From positions 4,793,501 through 4,853,500 of the forward strand of contig OU612070.1 in the NCBI GenBank assembly GCA_914767715.1: a stretch of 60,000 bases of DNA. Reading direction: 5' to 3'. This DNA is from Membranipora membranacea (taxonomy: Eukaryota > Bryozoa > Gymnolaemata > Cheilostomatida > Membraniporidae). A program made the position numbers and the translations under genes. The notes under the pieces were generated by a model. That model did no database searches and was not told the origin of the DNA. It saw nothing but the letters and a program-made list of their open reading frames with translations. Below are positions 46,201 to 54,190 of the stretch, one piece after another (the stretch's first letter is position 1; each line of letters starts with the position of its first letter).

Positions 46201-49200
46201 CTATCAACGACCAGGTGAAGTAGAAAGTCCTTAGGCTATTAGTAACTAATCACAGACCTTATGTGACTTGTTTTATGTAAGATCAGTTATTCCCATGTAA
46301 ACCGCCATGACACGACAAAAATAATGTGATCTCAGAACCTTTTATTCTGCCCATGGCCATAGCTATGTTCCAAATAACAGTTATTTAATTTGAAGGTTGA
46401 ACTGAATGTCTTCACCATGTCCTGCCCATGATCAAATTTACATGAATTAGGATTAAGATATGAGATGACCAAAAACAGTCATTATCCAACTCATGTTCAT
46501 GGCGTCTTTTTTCTCTCATTATAATTGTTTGACAAGAACTCAACTGGAGTCGGAGAAGTGTTTTCTAATAGTTTTTTTTCATTTTACACATCTGAAACAT
46601 CAGACCATGTCATGTCAATCAAGCACAGAGCCAATGAGCTCGTTAAAGGTGGGATCTCACTAGTAGGAAGCTTACAATGATAAATTCATTGTTTTATCAG
46701 CCTCATAAATGACTTTTAATCTGAAAGTGTTCACTTGGAGTTACCTCCCCCATGACAAAGAGAAGATAACCATTATTATCACATAGCATTTACTTAGAAA
46801 TGAGCTCTATATCCAAAGTGGACTTGTTCCCTGTATGCATACGGTTGTTCACTATAGGATTTTAAGGATAAGGGGACATGTGCGGTGTCTCAATATCCCA
46901 AATTGTCGTAACTTTTCACAAATTGTTCATGTTTTCTGACTACATTATTTTTAAAGGGCGCTCAAGGAATGGAGATGACAGTGGCATGTATGACGCCCCT
47001 TGGGGAGATGTTGACACAGTTATAGATAGTATTATAAAGAAACAGATTCAGCACGCACCCAAGATGAGCAAAGAGTCCCGGAGACACTCTGCCATGCCTA
47101 TAAAAACCTCGACATCCGTAGAGAAGAAAAAGACTATGCCTATACCTGTTACAAACAGACAGATGTCATTCCCAGATTTTAGGTAAGACTTTGGTCTTGC
47201 TTCTTCCTCGTCGGCAGAACTCAAACAAAATAAATAAGGTTTCTCTTACAGGAAGCTGTCCAATGGATTTCTTATTAGATTGAGTTTAATAGCGTGATCT
47301 CTCTAGATAAAATTCCAAAACTAAAGCATAGTCTTGTTGCCAGTATCCAACACATTTTCCCACAAAAGTAATTCATAATAATACCTATCCATGCATTTAT
47401 TGGAACAGTGTATGTTCTGTTTGCCGATTTACCCATTATTAAACCTTGTATAATCATCAGGGGGTTAAGGCGGGTGACATCCCTTATGGAATTGTCCCTC
47501 CATGACCAGCACAAGGGAGGGCAATTTCCAAACAGGTAAGGGTGATGCCTTTATCTTGGCTCATGATGATGAGTAGTTTGAAGGTTCAATATCTGCAATT
47601 TGGATTTTGCATTCAATAATCTCACAAGAAAATGGGTGGCTTATATGTGATTGTTGACAGATCCCTTTTTGTGACATTTGTACCTTCAAACTATTTGATG
47701 AGCTGGGACAGATATTTATCACTACTGCAAGCTCAGCTGGGGGAACACTATGTTAGATTTCTCTTTTTTTTGTATCACTTTCCATTATGTGTTGACAGTA
47801 CCCAATCTACACATTCTCTCAGGTTGGTTGAGCATCAAGAGCAGGAGTTTAGGTGGTGCTGGAGTAAATTTTCATGTTTATTTATATGTAGTTTGTGACT
47901 AAGGTTATGTTGGATGTTAACTTATTTGTGAATGCAAGGGTACGGATCAATTGCTGATGAATTGTGTAGTAATTCAATCGCTGATAAATCTGCCAAAACA
48001 AACATTATGAAATTCTACTTTTAGGAGGAACGCGGAAAAAGAGAGGGCACGTAAAATGTCTCCAACACATCCTTCCAGTACTGATTCGGGATACGACACG
48101 GCTAGCACATCAACCACAATCACCAGAGGTCACAGTAGTGCTCAGGAATTCAAGTTAAAACACGCTCCCTCCACTATCTCACTGCCGGCCAGCAAGAACT
48201 GTAACCGCAACAGCGTGCCACCGAGTAAACAGACATCACTGGACTCTGCCTTGGTCTGTTTTGAGCAGATCAATGCTATGAATCTTGTATCATTACAGGT
48301 ATGTAGTAGGTTGTGAGGAATCAATTTTGAGGGAATTTTTTATGTAAGAGTTTTGTTGCGATTTCCCATCAAGCACATAGGTAGCTGCTTACTTCTCTTA
48401 CAAAAGTACCTAGGCATCCAAGAAAAAAATGCAATGACAAAATTTTAGGAGAACTAAAGCTTATTGGCTGCGCCCTGTATCAGATATGATGTAACCGCTA
48501 ACTAGTATATTCGCCAATATTCTTTCCAATATAGAATTTACGACGGTCGTCATTAGAAGATTTAAATTGAAGGTGACCCCAACTTCTTGAATAGATATAT
48601 TTTTCTCAAACATATCTTGACAGTAATAACAGTCAGATTGATCATGGATAAAATACCAGATGACCTGATTTGTTAGGTTCATGTTTCCTCCTTGGGACTG
48701 TATTTGGGGCGTTATCAACCCTAAACTACGTAGTTGATATGGTAACTAATGCCCCAACCTAACTGATTGATTAAAGACATTGTCAGTCATATTGGAGCCA
48801 CCACCTACTTTTATGAGGAAGTTTTTCACATACTGCCTCTGGGTTTTAGCTAACTGCCATAGGCATGATAATTTACTTCTTACATTACTATGTTTATTGA
48901 TTTAGAGTCAGTAAACAGGGCCTGGTGCATCATCTCAAACTCTGACAGGGAGATATCTCTAGTTACTAGCTATCAAAATTATAATGTGAATCAGCATGAA
49001 AATCACAAACCAAGTAAATCTGGAGCAAATACAAACTTGGTATGCCTTCACAAGCTTTTTTGGACAGTATAAACTTAACAGGTCTTTGCTTCTTCACGAC
49101 TTCATGACAAACGAACATCATCTTATCTTATCTTAAAGAAATTGACAAAGACCTATCCACTGAAGGAAACTCATATTGAGGCTGGTGACGATATATCGTG

Positions 49201-51216
49201 GGACAAACTGGACATTGACAGTGAGAATGCAACTCCAATATTTCACAATAACAGATGTGTCTTTTACAAGGCCAAACTGAATGAGAATTCTAACCCACAA
49301 CCCGTCACGCTGATGGTAGGTCAAGTAAATTCACTTCCCTCATATTTCTATTGGCATACAGAATCTTGACTTTTTGATACCAAATGTGCCTCTCCTGGAA
49401 AACCACTGTAGAAGTATGGTTGCTAATCCCATTGGTTTCAATGTAAGCCTCAGGTAACAGCGAAGTTGTTGTTCTAATCGCTGTCAACCTTAAATCATTC
49501 TCAACCGCATCCAGGGTAAAACTTTGAAAACCAGATAATGTCAAATGATTTACACCAACAACCAAAAATTGCTCCATTACTTAACCATTTTTTCTATTAA
49601 ACGACATAGAAATCACCACCTTCAACATTTATTACATAGATAATAACAATGGTTTTCAATCATTTGTGAGGTTTCCGCCCATGTCTTTTAAGATCATGTC
49701 ACTCCTAAAAAAAACTTTTTCTTCTTCTTTACAGCTTTCGCTTAAGGAGCCAGCTGTCTGCACAACGTTCTCACCAAACATGTTACCTATCAAAAGTAAC
49801 TTCAGCAGTACCGTCAACTCTAAACTCATTCCTGCACCTGTAATAAGTACCTTCAAGTCAAGCTGTTCGCCTAGCAGCAGTGACAATGATACAGGTAGGC
49901 TTATCAGAAGTATAAAAATACACGATGGAGTCCACCTGTGATTACCTTACCCCACAATCTTAGATTATATAACAAATCGGCTGGGTAATGTTTAGAGCTG
50001 CTTAACAAGATATGATTAAATGTATCTAAGGCCTGAAGGTTTTTAGGGTTAAGAAATGATCTCTGTCGAAGAACTGACAACCCAACTATCAAAGACACAT
50101 GAATGAATGCCTGCCCTCTCTATGCTTATGTTATATACACAAAGATGAACTTGGGAACTTCCACTCAAACCTTAAATAGCCTGGGGGTTATCAGATTTCA
50201 TAACAAGGCCTTCATAATTGTACACCTACAGATTTCATTTCACTTGTTTGGCTGCAACAAAATGGCGTTGCAACATTTTCTTCCTGCACCCAAAAAAATA
50301 CCAGTTCTGCCTAGCCACACATTAAAGATTCTGATTCCAGAAACAAACAGTGTAACTTCCTGTAGTCTCTTTTCCTAGATACAACGTAATGAAGTAGCCG
50401 CAGTTACTATGGTATGAGTAGACAACTTTAGAGCCCATCAATTTTACGGTGTACATTTTGGTTGCCTCTGTTATCATTAATTTATGTGATGTATTATTTT
50501 TAACAGACAGCAACTGCAGCAAGAAGTCTGTTGAAGGAGAAGATGGTTTAGAATGTTTTGTCTCCCTGCTGCCCGAGTACGGCAATATCCAATCAATCAC
50601 CTCATTCATGAAATCACGACACGACTTGTGCAAGTCAGACGAGAACTTAGCAATGGACTCGTTATTCATTCTCCTTCAAGTGATTAGTATTGTCTTCTCA
50701 TTGGCCGAGAGACATATGCAGCTAAATTCAGTCAGTGCAGGTGATCTTCTGATCATTACTGGCAAAGAGGAGAATGCTATCCCTACAGTGTACTGTCACA
50801 TGGTCTCCGTCAAGAAAGTAACCTCGCCTGACTATAATCTTATCTGTGAGAAGCTCAGAATGTTTTTAATACAGCTTACTCACGCATCCAAGAGGATCGA
50901 GAAGTCGAGTAACTTCCATACAGTAGAGGATTTGATTAAGAACTCAGAAGACGCCGGAGACCTGAAGACTATTGCGCTCATTATACAGTACATCCTGTGG
51001 GGTCCTAAGGAGGATGAGATCAAAGTGATGTCAGTGGCTGACAACAGGAAACAGGCATTTGATTTGTGGCTTAGTTTGTCTCGAACCAAACTTCTTAATG
51101 GGCTGCTCTTACACCCAATGGCTAATCTGAAAATGTACACTTTGGCTAGCTTTCTGACCAACACATGCGGACAAGAACTTTTTAAGCTGACCAAACTTTT
51201 AAGCACCTACCGATAA
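25145..51216 (+). CDS. PEAK1/PRAG1-family pseudokinase scaffold, 17-exon model (~1358 aa)
   Basis: Exons: 25145-25294, 25577-25654, 25794-25982, 28387-28885, 29999-30205, 30562-31017, 33909-34082 (doubtful), 35602-35760, 40416-40471, 41695-41946, 44253-44438, 45023-45089, 46957-47182, 48025-48298, 49082-49315, 49735-49894, 50507-51216. All introns are GT-AG, all phases agree, and the total is 4077 nt in one frame. The N-terminus CSEFVANAWKKDLCVNCQRH matches the conserved N-terminal Cys motif of Pragmin (CSDFVEHIWKPGSCKNC). Long low-complexity Ser/Pro/Lys linkers follow, including a PPPPP run and an ERIYAEV motif resembling the Csk-binding EPIYAE of PRAG1. The last three exons hold a degenerate kinase fold ending in IIQYILWGPKE and C-terminal helices of the SHED dimerisation module. 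In vertebrates the family dimerises and scaffolds Src/Csk, Shc and Grb2 signalling at focal adhesions without catalysis. Exon borders are inferred from sequence alone. Confidence 0.85.
25577..25982 (+). CDS. PEAK-like exons 2 and 3
   Basis: Exon 2 (25577-25654) encodes DLQIPILMADTLIGYKGVLC and ends at a strong GTGAGT. Exon 3 (25794-25982) starts after TTACCTTACAG and encodes a Ser/Pro/Gln-rich linker (RSGSTRLIRPAVEPPPKPSQ) ending at GTGAGT. A second phase-compatible choice is exon 2 ending at 25625 with exon 3 starting at 25747 or 25750, but its acceptor is weaker. Confidence 0.6.
25983..28386 (+). other. PEAK-like intron 3
   Basis: AT-rich, no exon recognised. A 15-bp stem CTGCCAGATAATAAT / ATTATTACTGGCAG (one bulge) lies at 27415-27444. 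Confidence 0.5.
27415..27444. repeat. Short hairpin in PEAK-like intron 3
   Basis: CTGCCAGATAATAAT, one G, then ATTATTACTGGCAG. The arms are complementary with a single bulged A. Confidence 0.8.
28387..28885 (+). CDS. PEAK-like exon 4: Lys/Pro/Ser-rich linker
   Basis: About 166 residues of disordered, basic sequence with PPPKPKRANG and several SxP sites. It starts after a TTTCAG acceptor in phase 0 and ends in phase 1 at GTAAAC. No fold is expected. Confidence 0.75.
29222..29272 (-). repeat. Possible tRNA-related SINE remnant (A-box half)
   Basis: The minus strand reads ACCATGGTGGGAGTTAGTGGTCAAGAGTCTGGGG, loosely like the ATGGCGGAGTGGTTAGTAATCAAAGACT piece at 34831-34769. No B-box half is present. 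Weak. Confidence 0.25.
29999..30205 (+). CDS. PEAK-like exon 5: acidic helix
   Basis: Encodes EPAQQMGSGESQLDVNPAAR, then an acidic helical stretch LEDLDLEYEELHTEDADALH. Preceded by a TTTTCAAG acceptor, ends phase 1 before GTTAGT. Confidence 0.7.
30562..31017 (+). CDS. PEAK-like exon 6: His/Lys stretch and tyrosine motifs
   Basis: Encodes KIKHHHEKHLRHQGKEHKKK, then SYVSTENFYGSVDV, the repeats GTYDNAS and GAYDNAD, and SERIYAEVTEEM near the end. The last resembles the EPIYAE Csk-SH2 site of PRAG1, and the YDNA repeats look like further phosphotyrosine sites. Ends phase 1 at a non-consensus GTTAGA donor; without splicing the frame stops at 31018-31020. Confidence 0.75.
31018..33908 (+). other. 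PEAK-like intron 6
   Basis: No convincing exon seen. Short frames at 31235-31444, 32136-32321 and 32891-33085 lack matching splice sites or recognisable content. Confidence 0.45.
33808..34605 (-). other. Unexplained 265-codon open frame antisense to intron 6 / exon 7
   Basis: An ATG-to-stop frame of 265 codons with a hydrophobic N-terminus, a middle section of ordinary composition (NLVIAGLWFTVPGQ, ILCERNIAFAKPK) and a Pro/Ala-rich end (LPPPPAATAPPDTPD). I recognise no domain. It could be a decayed retroelement ORF, a chance frame, or a small antisense gene. The low-complexity triplets (GCT/GCC, CCT) make chance openness more likely. Confidence 0.25.
33909..34082 (+). CDS. PEAK-like exon 7 (doubtful)
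   Basis: Begins after a long T tract and TGAATCAG, ends at ACAG-GTAGGG, phase 1 at both ends and a multiple of three, so the gene reads through with or without it. It would encode a Gly/Ala-rich segment with SEYEVIERVCERAGEASIYTS. The opposite strand is also open here for 265 codons (33808-34605), so either strand could carry the meaning. It may be an alternative exon or not an exon at all. Confidence 0.4.
34769..34831 (-). repeat. tRNA-derived SINE head or tRNA pseudogene
   Basis: The minus strand reads CAACATGGCGGAGTGGTTAG (a good pol III A-box, Ser/Leu-type D arm), TAATCAAAGACTGTGATGTGAG, then CGGGATTCCCAACCTCGGC (a diverged T arm and B-box). Arms do not close into a full cloverleaf with matching acceptor strands. 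Same family as 14346-14402, where TAGTAACAAAGG and GTGGGAG are shared. Confidence 0.5.
35602..35760 (+). CDS. PEAK-like exon 8
   Basis: Starts after GATTTTGTTTCTTTAG in phase 1, encodes GEEEIQQRLASGGGNLPSAG, a Ser/Gln linker and MSFLKALLKKG, and ends phase 1 at GTAGGC. An upstream CAG at about 35535 would open a longer exon, but in a phase that does not match exon 6 or 7. Confidence 0.65.
35761..40415 (+). other. PEAK-like intron 8 (4.65 kb)
   Basis: No exon recognised. Holds two related G-rich blocks: 35955-36010 (GGGGGCCGTCGGCGGGGGCAAAA...GTCTCAGACTGAG) and 36706-36765 (GGGGGGCTGTCGGGCGAGGG...CTCAGACTACAG). Otherwise AT-rich. Confidence 0.45.
35955..36010 (+). repeat. G-rich dispersed repeat pair (partner at 36706-36765)
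   Basis: Shares GGGGGC(C/T)GTCGG(C/GC)G-GGGGCAAAA.GT and CTCAGACT with 36706-36765 in direct orientation, about 750 bases apart. Function unknown. Confidence 0.55.
40416..40471 (+). CDS. PEAK-like exon 9 (56-nt micro-exon)
   Basis: Follows TTGTTCACTTAG and ends at TTTG-GTAAGT. It encodes RKSETVGQTTAPQKLEAL and bridges phase 1 to phase 0. Its 56 bases shift the phase exactly as the neighbours require. Confidence 0.65.
41695..41946 (+). CDS. PEAK-like exon 10
   Basis: Eighty-four codons between CTTGAATTGCAG and CAG-GTAAAT. Encodes DIQNAAAHYIKADKHSVVD, then a Ser-rich linker. The donor sequence GGTAAATAG is duplicated 139 bases downstream on the other side of a small palindromic element. Confidence 0.75.
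41955..42085. mobile_element. Small palindromic element (MITE), copy C, flanked by 9-bp GGTAAATAG
   Basis: A 131-bp palindrome, CAGATCAAGTTCAATCC...GGAGCAAC...GACCAAACTTGGTCTC, sharing the GCCTGCATT(C)C, CACTGGTC and GGGAGCAAC blocks with copies at 2314 and 4843. The exact 9-mer GGTAAATAG stands on both sides (41946-41954 and 42086-42094). The left copy contains the splice donor of PEAK-like exon 10. Confidence 0.85.
42095..44252 (+). other. PEAK-like intron 10, distal part
   Basis: AT-rich with simple AATATAAT-type runs near 43875-43955. No exon was recognised. Confidence 0.45.
44253..44438 (+). CDS. PEAK-like exon 11: polyproline
   Basis: Sixty-two codons; encodes SLSPKDPSAGIQRPDKKPPPPPG, a candidate SH3 ligand, then STTLESYQRKLNHHYMNNN. 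Acceptor CACATTACAG, donor GTGAGT, phase 0 at both ends. Confidence 0.75.
45023..45089 (+). CDS. PEAK-like exon 12 (67-nt exon)
   Basis: Encodes THQMVLTKDRNGDFIPSLTS after CTACTTACAG; ends phase 1 at a weak GTTTGT donor. Confidence 0.65.
45363..45390 (+). repeat. (CTTAT)n tract before the U2-headed units
   Basis: ATCTTATCTTATCTTATCTTATCTCATC. It is the same pentamer that ends each U2-headed unit, so it could be the tail of a lost unit or the target into which the first one inserted. Confidence 0.75.
45427..45666 (+). mobile_element. U2 snRNA-headed SINE-like unit, copy 1
   Basis: The first about 33 bases, GCTTCTCGGCCTATTGGCTAAGATCAAAGTGT, match the 5' end of U2 snRNA (GCTTCTCGGCCTTTTGGCTAAGATCAAGTGT) except for one substitution and one inserted A. 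The match then stops: the branch-site-recognising GTAGTA is absent and there is no Sm site, so this is not a U2 gene. A body of about 190 bp follows (TAGGAGGTCCACCATGGCC, TAGGATGCATTCTAGTTTACTAGGATGTATCACAC, GTACGAGGACTCCGGGC, CTCTTTAGGGGCAGCCCACC), ending in an ATCTTATCTTATC tail. It lies in PEAK-like intron 12. Confidence 0.8.
45688..45930 (+). mobile_element. U2 snRNA-headed SINE-like unit, copy 2
   Basis: A nearly identical second unit starts ATCGCTTCTCGGCCTATTGG, preserving the AUC start of U2 RNA, and differs from copy 1 at only a handful of bases. It ends ACAGGGGGATCTTATCTT. About 20 unrelated bases separate the two units. A (CTTAT)n stretch at 45363-45390 precedes copy 1. Confidence 0.8.
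46957..47182 (+). CDS. PEAK-like exon 13
   Basis: Encodes GRSRNGDDSGMYDAPWGDVD, TVIDSIIKKQIQHAP and a basic Ser/Pro linker. Acceptor TTTTTAAAG, ends phase 2 at GTAAGA. The MYDAPWGDVD stretch looks like a short linear motif. Confidence 0.7.
48025..48298 (+). CDS. PEAK-like exon 14
   Basis: Encodes a basic start (RNAEKERARKMSP), SSTDSGYDTASTSTT, a Ser-rich linker and TSLDSALVCFEQINAMNLVS, which probably begins the N-terminal SHED helix. Acceptor TACTTTTAG, donor CAG-GTATGT. Confidence 0.75.
49082..49315 (+). CDS. PEAK-like exon 15: SHED helix and kinase N-lobe
   Basis: Encodes VFASSRLHDKRTSSYLILKK, then ISWDKLDIDSENATPIFHN and RCVFYKAKLNENSNPQPVTL, which align with the WSLFKL...AIYYCA...YAVKI strands of the PRAG1 N-lobe. 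The glycine loop is absent and the position of the VAIK lysine is occupied by VTLM-type sequence. An alternative acceptor at 49138 would drop the first 19 residues. Both choices stay in frame. Confidence 0.7.
49735..49894 (+). CDS. PEAK-like exon 16
   Basis: Follows CTTCTTCTTTACAG. Encodes LSLKEPAVCTTFSPNMLPIK and a Ser-rich insert ending SSSDNDT. Phase 0 to 1, donor GTAGGC. It corresponds to the N-lobe to hinge region, expanded by a flexible insert as in other family members. Confidence 0.7.
50507..51216 (+). CDS. PEAK-like exon 17: degenerate C-lobe and SHED helices, stop codon
   Basis: Encodes the C-terminal 236 residues. LAMDSLFILLQVISIVFSLA corresponds to the helix-E region. The HRDL catalytic loop is replaced by MQLNSVSAGDLLII and the DFG position by YCHM. 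After a shortened C-lobe come LKTIALIIQYILWGPKEDE (matching VLQCLLWGPRREL of PRAG1), AFDLWLSLSRTKLLNGLLLH and the final helices ending KLLSTYR. It is a pseudokinase beyond doubt by these losses. The terminal helices form the dimer-making SHED module in the family. Confidence 0.85.
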
Positions 51217-51609
51217 CATCTTATTCCTTTGTTATTATTTTTTAGATTTTTTGCAATTAATTAAGTTATTTTCACGTTTTGGAATCTTTTTATTGTCCAA
51301 ATTTTGACCCATTTTGTGTGTCAGAAACGAATTGATATCATATTTATACTCTGGTATAATGTTATGTCTAACGGAGAAGAGTTTCTCTAGGTGACATCAC
51401 AGGGTGGGAGCAATCATGAAGTAATTATCCCCCACGGCAAGAATGTATAATAGTGGGTTGTACCGGTTTTACCTCTTTCTTTTTTTAGAGATTCAAAAGT
51501 GATTCAGATTTTTTAGCTATAATAACCACCCTAATTTCCATAGAAATGCACTGCATAGTATTTTTAAATGGCTGTTGTTGTTTATAGAGGTATCTTTTAT
51601 TATGTAAGC

Positions 51610-51615
51610 AATAAA
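51610..51615 (+). promoter_or_regulatory. Candidate poly(A) signal of the PEAK-like gene
   Basis: AATAAA in GCAATAAAATAAG, 394 bases after the stop codon. The intervening sequence has the AT-rich character of a 3' UTR. Confidence 0.55.
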
Positions 51616-51917
51616 ATAAGAGTCTAAGAAGGTGTTTCTCTCTATTTTCTACCTGAGGATTGAAATTTGGTTCCTGGTGCTTGGGCGTGTTTTAATGTGT
51701 GTCCATGAACCCTCAATCTGCCATGTACGGCTCTCCAGGAACTGACACTAAGTACCAATGCTAGTAGCTGGTTAACAAACCCTGAGGCTTAGCATGTAAC
51801 CTTAACTAACAGCCAGTGTGATCACTATAGTGTAATCACTAAAAATCTCATGTGTATGTACATTGACTAAAATAGATTGATTAAAATTTTACTGGTTAGT
51901 TAAAAAACCACAAAATT

Positions 51918-52010
51918 GGGCGGACCCTAAAAGAGGTCCACAATGGTCCCTAAATCCTCATACTGAGGTGTGACGTATCCTGGAAACTAGATGCATCCTA
52001 GAGTTGGCGA
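51918..52010 (-). mobile_element. Diverged headless relative of the U2-headed SINE body
   Basis: The minus strand reads CTCTAGGATGCATCTAGTTTCCAGGATACGTCACACCTCAGTATGAGGATT...GGACCTCTTTTAGGGTCCGCCC, aligning block by block with CTCTAGGATGCATTCTAGTTTACTAGGATGTATCACAC and GTACGAGGACT...CCCTCTTTAGGGGCAGCCC of the units at 45427 and 45688. No U2-like head is seen 5' of it. It lies 3' of the PEAK-like gene. Confidence 0.65.
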
Positions 52011-52390
52011 GGATGTAGGGCATAATTACATACAAACTACAATCTCATCTAAATGCTATATAGGCGCTGCAAACATCCAATTACTTAATCTACATTTTTT
52101 GGAATTTTAGTACACCGCTCCTGCAACAATTGAGATGAATGACGCATTCCCACTCAAACACATAAAGCCATCTAAATTACTCGGTTGTCCTTCATGACAG
52201 GGCCTCTTTTTATCAGGGTGAATATTACAGCATCCATGTGTAAATAACTAGCAAAAGCTTGTTGAGCCATCAACTAAATATTATTATCTGAACTTGGACA
52301 CATTGAAAGAAGAATGAATCCAAGTCTGTTACTAAATCGCCATCTGAGACCTCTGGTATAACTACATCACCTTTATTAAGGTCATACCGA

Positions 52391-52505
52391 TGATATGATA
52401 TGATATGATATGATATGATATGATATGATATGATATGATATGATATGATATGATATGATATGATATGATATGATATGATATGATATGATATGATATGATA
52501 TGATA
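52391..52505. repeat. Perfect pentanucleotide microsatellite (TGATA)23
   Basis: Twenty-three uninterrupted TGATA copies, then a TGATA-like degenerate end (GGATATG). It is the second long pure pentamer array in the window. Confidence 0.97.
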
Positions 52506-53066
52506 GGATATGAACAACTAGGAAAGAAAGCTGTTAGCACCACACATAATGGTTTCACAAACATTTTAATTATTTATTTGTCAAAAGTATCAAGGAATAT
52601 GCACATCCTTGAGTGTTATCGATACTTCAGTTAACTGGTAACATAATAGCTGTCTGCCAATATTGACAGTCTTGCACTAAAGTGAATCATGAGAAGGGTA
52701 GGCTATTGGAGGGGTTGGCCACCGTTTCTGTCTCATAGTAATTTGATCTAATCCTGAACCATTCTCAGAATTTACCCAGAGTGCTCCAGGAAGTCACAAA
52801 CCGGATTGGCCTGGGACAGTGAGCCTTTCATAAAGATTTAGTGTTAAGGGTTTGTTTACAGCGGAGACGAGGAAGCCCTTGTGTTGCTGGCTAATCAATT
52901 TAGACCCTCACAGCTAAGACTTAGTAAGATATCATATTCATAGAATGGCGTCCATGTCACCATTTTCTAGGCAAACTATCACAATCTTTCAACTGAGCCA
53001 CCTTATTTGGAAATTAATATCTTCAACATAATACAAATAAGGGATATCACCTCCTTCGTTCACTTC

Positions 53067-53201
53067 ATGTTTCTTTCACTTCTATGTTTGTTTATAACGC
53101 TAACAGTTGAGGTGTTGAACGGCCATCCGATACATGACAAATTGGCAGACTCCGCAGACGAACTCCTGATCAAGAGCATCTCTCAGCGTCCTGCAGTGCA
53201 G
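53067..53201 (+). CDS. Possible small secreted peptide, first coding exon
   Basis: ATG followed by a clear signal peptide (MFLSLLCLFITLTVEVLNG) and HPIHDKLADSADELLIKSIS, then QRPAVQ and a CAG-GTGCAA donor (phase 0). Unspliced it would end VQFG-stop after 50 residues. The candidate next acceptor (AACAG before 53387) leads in phase 0 to only KLKKSSG-stop. The richer frame there (ESSKKEEKGRGRLVRYEPSK) is in phase 2, so the join is unresolved. It could be a neuropeptide or antimicrobial-type precursor; I recognise no family. Confidence 0.35.
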
Positions 53202-53229
53202 GTGCAATTTGGCTAAAATGACTTGAGCG

Positions 53230-54100
53230 TTCATATTATGATTGGGGTTATTTTACCTGGTTTTTATCCTAACTAGGAGAAACAGTCCTAATAATAGTGT
53301 GAGTCCAGGTATATATAGAAGATATTCAATAATTGCATACAAGCAGTAGTGGCGAAGCAAATATTTGTTTCCCTTGCAAACAGAAGCTTAAAAAATCTTC
53401 TGGGTGAGGAAAGCAGCAAAAAGGAGGAAAAAGGGAGAGGGAGACTTGTCAGGTATGAGCCATCCAAACACCCGCGACTTTATCGGCATTAAAAAGTTTG
53501 TTAGATGTGTAAAGAGAACCTTTAACAGATACCCACATCATAAACTCCAATATTTCGCCTTGATTTCTTATTTTAATCCAACAACTAAACTGTCAAAGAT
53601 TTGAGGGTTTAATGAAGCATCAGAAATAGAAAAACACCGCATATCTTAACACCGCGTTTCAGTCTCTGTAACAAACAGCATGTTTTAAAAACAGCTATGA
53701 GCTTGATGCGGAGGGATGGATGCGTCGTACATCAAATGTTGTAAAAGTTCCCTAATAATAATGCCACATCATTCTGCCAAGCTGTAATTGCTACTTTTGT
53801 CACAAAAAAAACATTTTGTTCGTGATTATTAATTGGTGAGTGCAAGTGAGCAGAGCCTAAGGACAATTAAAACACAAAAGATATCTGCGAGAGAGAAGCA
53901 CCTGCAAGGTGCTCCTTCACGTTACCGCCCTGATGATTAGACCCCTGCCTGTGAAGCACAAAGGTTTATCTTGCCTGAAGGTTGATGGTAACCAAAATTA
54001 TGCAGCCTGTGTGTTTAAAAGGTCTGGAGCCATAAATTAATTGGAGTAATAAATGGAATGTGGAAAATGAATTATGAGCAGCATTATGTAATGGAAGCTG
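53230..54100. other. Stretch between the small peptide and the collagen promoter
   Basis: Apart from the possible second peptide exon near 53387-53480 nothing gene-like was seen. Upstream control elements of the collagen gene could lie here, but I can name none. Confidence 0.35.
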
Positions 54101-54108
54101 ACACAGGG

Positions 54109-54115
54109 TATAAAA
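54109..54115 (+). promoter_or_regulatory. TATA box of the transmembrane collagen gene
   Basis: TATAAAA, 32 bases before the A of an initiator-like TCAGTC (54139-54144). The spacing is the classic one, which places the transcript start at about 54141. That would exclude the ATG at 54131 and leave the ATG at 54191 as the first. Confidence 0.65.
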
Positions 54116-54190
54116 TGTAGCTGTCCAGAGATGGAGAGTCAGTCTTTCCTCAGTAGCCTCCACACAGGATATCCAGAGCAAAGATCCATC

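Noticed and set aside
52382-52564. Frame with SYHIISYHII repeats
   Set aside because: Translation of the (TGATA)23 array, no other coding sign.
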